Assembly: GCF_000378085.1 (NCBI RefSeq)
Contig: NZ_KB899215.1
Location: 1 to 64,000 of the forward strand
From: Hoylesella loescheii DSM 19665 = JCM 12249 = ATCC 15930
Lineage (GTDB): Bacteria; Bacteroidota; Bacteroidia; Bacteroidales; Bacteroidaceae
Direction of reading: 5' to 3'
Length of the DNA: 64,000 nucleotides
Shown here: piece after piece, positions 62,927 through 64,000 of the stretch
Position numbering within the stretch: the first letter of the stretch is position 1
Layout: every line of letters starts with the position of its first letter
Notes under the pieces: generated by a model
Told to the model about the DNA's origin: nothing
The model's database searches: none
Seen by the model: the letters and a program-made list of their open reading frames with translations, nothing else
Made by a program: the position numbers and the translations under genes

Positions 62927-64000
62927 TCAATAGCATTTTATGCGATACATCAGGCCCAGCTCGAACTTGTTGATGTGGTAATCGGATAGTCCGCAGGCTT
63001 GGTTGTAGTCTACTTTCTGACCCATGTAAGCCAAGAAAAGGCGTAGGTTTTGTCCTTTGATGGGGAAGTATTCTAGGCTGGCCACATAGCTGTAATACTT
63101 GCGATAGTTTTTTAAAGCCTCGTATTGGGGAATGCTGGTGGTTTCGTAACTGCCCCGAAGTTTGAGGTTGCATCGCGGTGCAAACTGCCAATTGGCCTCG
63201 CTAACGAGGGCGTTGTAGTGCACGTTGCCGAAGAATACGTCTTTCTCGTTGTTTACTAGGCTAGTTAATTCGCCCGATGCGATGCGCAAACGGTCTAGTT
63301 CGTCAACGGCCCCATAATAGTCAATGTACCATTGCAGTTTAGGCAAGTTGAGCCTTTGACCAAGGCTAAGCATACGCGAATATTTGCCCTTAGCCTGCGT
63401 TTGCAGTCCCCATGCCCATCGGGTTTGTAGTCGGTCGTTGAAGAAGTTTCCGTTCCAGTTGGCGATATAGGTGAGGGGTATGTTGCTGGGCGTGAGTTGT
63501 TCGCGGTCGGTAGCAAAGTTCGGGCCAGCCATTTTGGCCTCCTTGGCATACTCTTGCTCGAAAGTGCCATTGTGCGAGTCGGTTATTTGTAGGCCAAACT
63601 CTTGGGTTGGTGTGGGCTTGAACGTTACTTGCGCACCCGCAACGAAACATTCCATGTGCCCAACGAAGTCGCAGTATTGGTATATAAAGAGCGGATTTTC
63701 GTCGTATTCGTAGCCTCCCCATATCTGGCCGATCTTTCCTGCTTGCACTTCCCACTTAGGATTGAAGGTGTAACCCACCATCATCATGTCGGTGGCCTTG
63801 GCGAAATTGTCTTCGCCTTGCGGTTCGTAGCCACTGTTGAGGTGCTGTCTGAGGCGATAGAAAAGCTTGTCCGTGACGTGTCCTTTAATCTCCAAGCGTA
63901 GCTGTCGGTTGACAAACGCCCCCTTCCACGTGCTGTTATGTTCGGTGGCACGTGCTGCTGCGGCGAAGTTGAGGTAGAGGTTAAAGGCGTCGGTCTTCTT
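62927..64000 (-). CDS. Outer membrane porin, phosphate-selective OprO/OprP-like (5' end outside window)
   Basis: About 357 residues visible; the frame stays open through the right edge (visible start KKTDAFNLYLNFAAAAR), so the N-terminus and signal peptide are missing. Beta-strand barrel pattern with features of the OprO/P family: RLRQHLNSGYEPQGEDNFAKATDMMMVGYTFNPKWEVQAGKIGQIWGGYEYDENPLFIYQY (key: K, Q-A-G-K-x-x, GGYEY), then long aromatic strands, ending with KFELGLMYRIKCY. Such trimeric porins pass phosphate or polyphosphate; specificity cannot be judged. Ends with an aromatic residue only as the last Tyr, which fits the family. Confidence 0.85.
   Translation of the reverse strand, partial: KKTDAFNLYLNFAAAARATEHNSTWKGAFVNRQLRLEIKGHVTDKLFYRLRQHLNSGYEPQGEDNFAKATDMMMVGYTFNPKWEVQAGKIGQIWGGYEYDENPLFIYQYCDFVGHMECFVAGAQVTFKPTPTQEFGLQITDSHNGTFEQEYAKEAKMAGPNFATDREQLTPSNIPLTYIANWNGNFFNDRLQTRWAWGLQTQAKGKYSRMLSLGQRLNLPKLQWYIDYYGAVDELDRLRIASGELTSLVNNEKDVFFGNVHYNALVSEANWQFAPRCNLKLRGSYETTSIPQYEALKNYRKYYSYVASLEYFPIKGQNLRLFLAYMGQKVDYNQACGLSDYHINKFELGLMYRIKCY

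Overview
The window looks like a chromosomal segment from a member of the Bacteroidales, most likely Prevotella or a close relative. This is inferred from protein character: SerC/SerA/DUF1015 operon, PurF-CarA-CarB operon, OMPP1/FadL porin, a RagB/SusD relic, a fimbrillin-type lipoprotein with a FISUMP-like C-terminus, and an S16 protein with a long Ala/Glu tail. It is supported by a recurrent promoter element, TAnnTTTG (the -7 box of the Bacteroidetes primary sigma factor), seen about 20 times just upstream of genes, while Shine-Dalgarno sequences are rare. No species was assigned.

Layout. 1-650: end of an rRNA operon (23S 3' end, 5S, terminator). 1.2-9.3 kb: surface glycan cluster, with three glycosyltransferases on the minus strand (possibly read through into a secreted protein and a small acidic peptide), facing an O-antigen-type flippase and a fourth glycosyltransferase on the plus strand. 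9.4-15.2 kb: fimbrillin-like lipoprotein with a small peptide gene, a GH109-type oxidoreductase-fold glycosidase and a GHL10-type secreted glycosidase. 15.4-20.8 kb: YigZ/IMPACT protein, serC-serA-DUF1015 serine operon, nitroreductase. 21-28.9 kb: topB, a TolC-type channel, a repeat-rich 1.4-kb gap holding a SusD relic, a FadL-type porin and a Tyr/Gly-rich secreted protein. 29-35.5 kb: prmA, rpsP, rsmG, an MBL hydrolase, ruvC and small exported proteins. 36.4-45.5 kb: carB, carA, purF, a Wza-type export lipoprotein, a probable structured RNA and an alpha-helical repeat protein. 46-51.8 kb: phosphodiesterase, TrmH-family methyltransferase, GH20 hexosaminidase, two small exported proteins. 52-57 kb: beta-propeller protein and a giant cell-wall amidase behind a long leader. 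58-64 kb: lipoprotein, recA, carboxynorspermidine synthase-type dehydrogenase, and a porin cut by the window end.

The genes are mostly housekeeping and envelope functions. The unusual content is in the intergenic DNA. (1) Five arrays of exactly 22-bp tandem units, each unit a small dyad whose arm sequences change together (GTTCCA/TGGAAC, GTTACA/TGTAAC, CTACAA/TTGTAG). (2) A ~124-bp element with terminal inverted repeats in three copies, two of them of equal length and in opposite orientation either side of one 22-bp array. (3) A ~200-bp element with TTAA-ended terminal inverted repeats in two copies. (4) Octamer-periodic low-complexity tracts (GTGAAARR, TTAAGGAG/TTATGGAG, GTTYATRA) in most long gaps. 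Together these suggest several families of non-autonomous or locally expanding repeats; no transposase gene is present in the window to explain them.

Starts were often moved inward from the longest reading frame, using the promoter position, signal peptide or family start.
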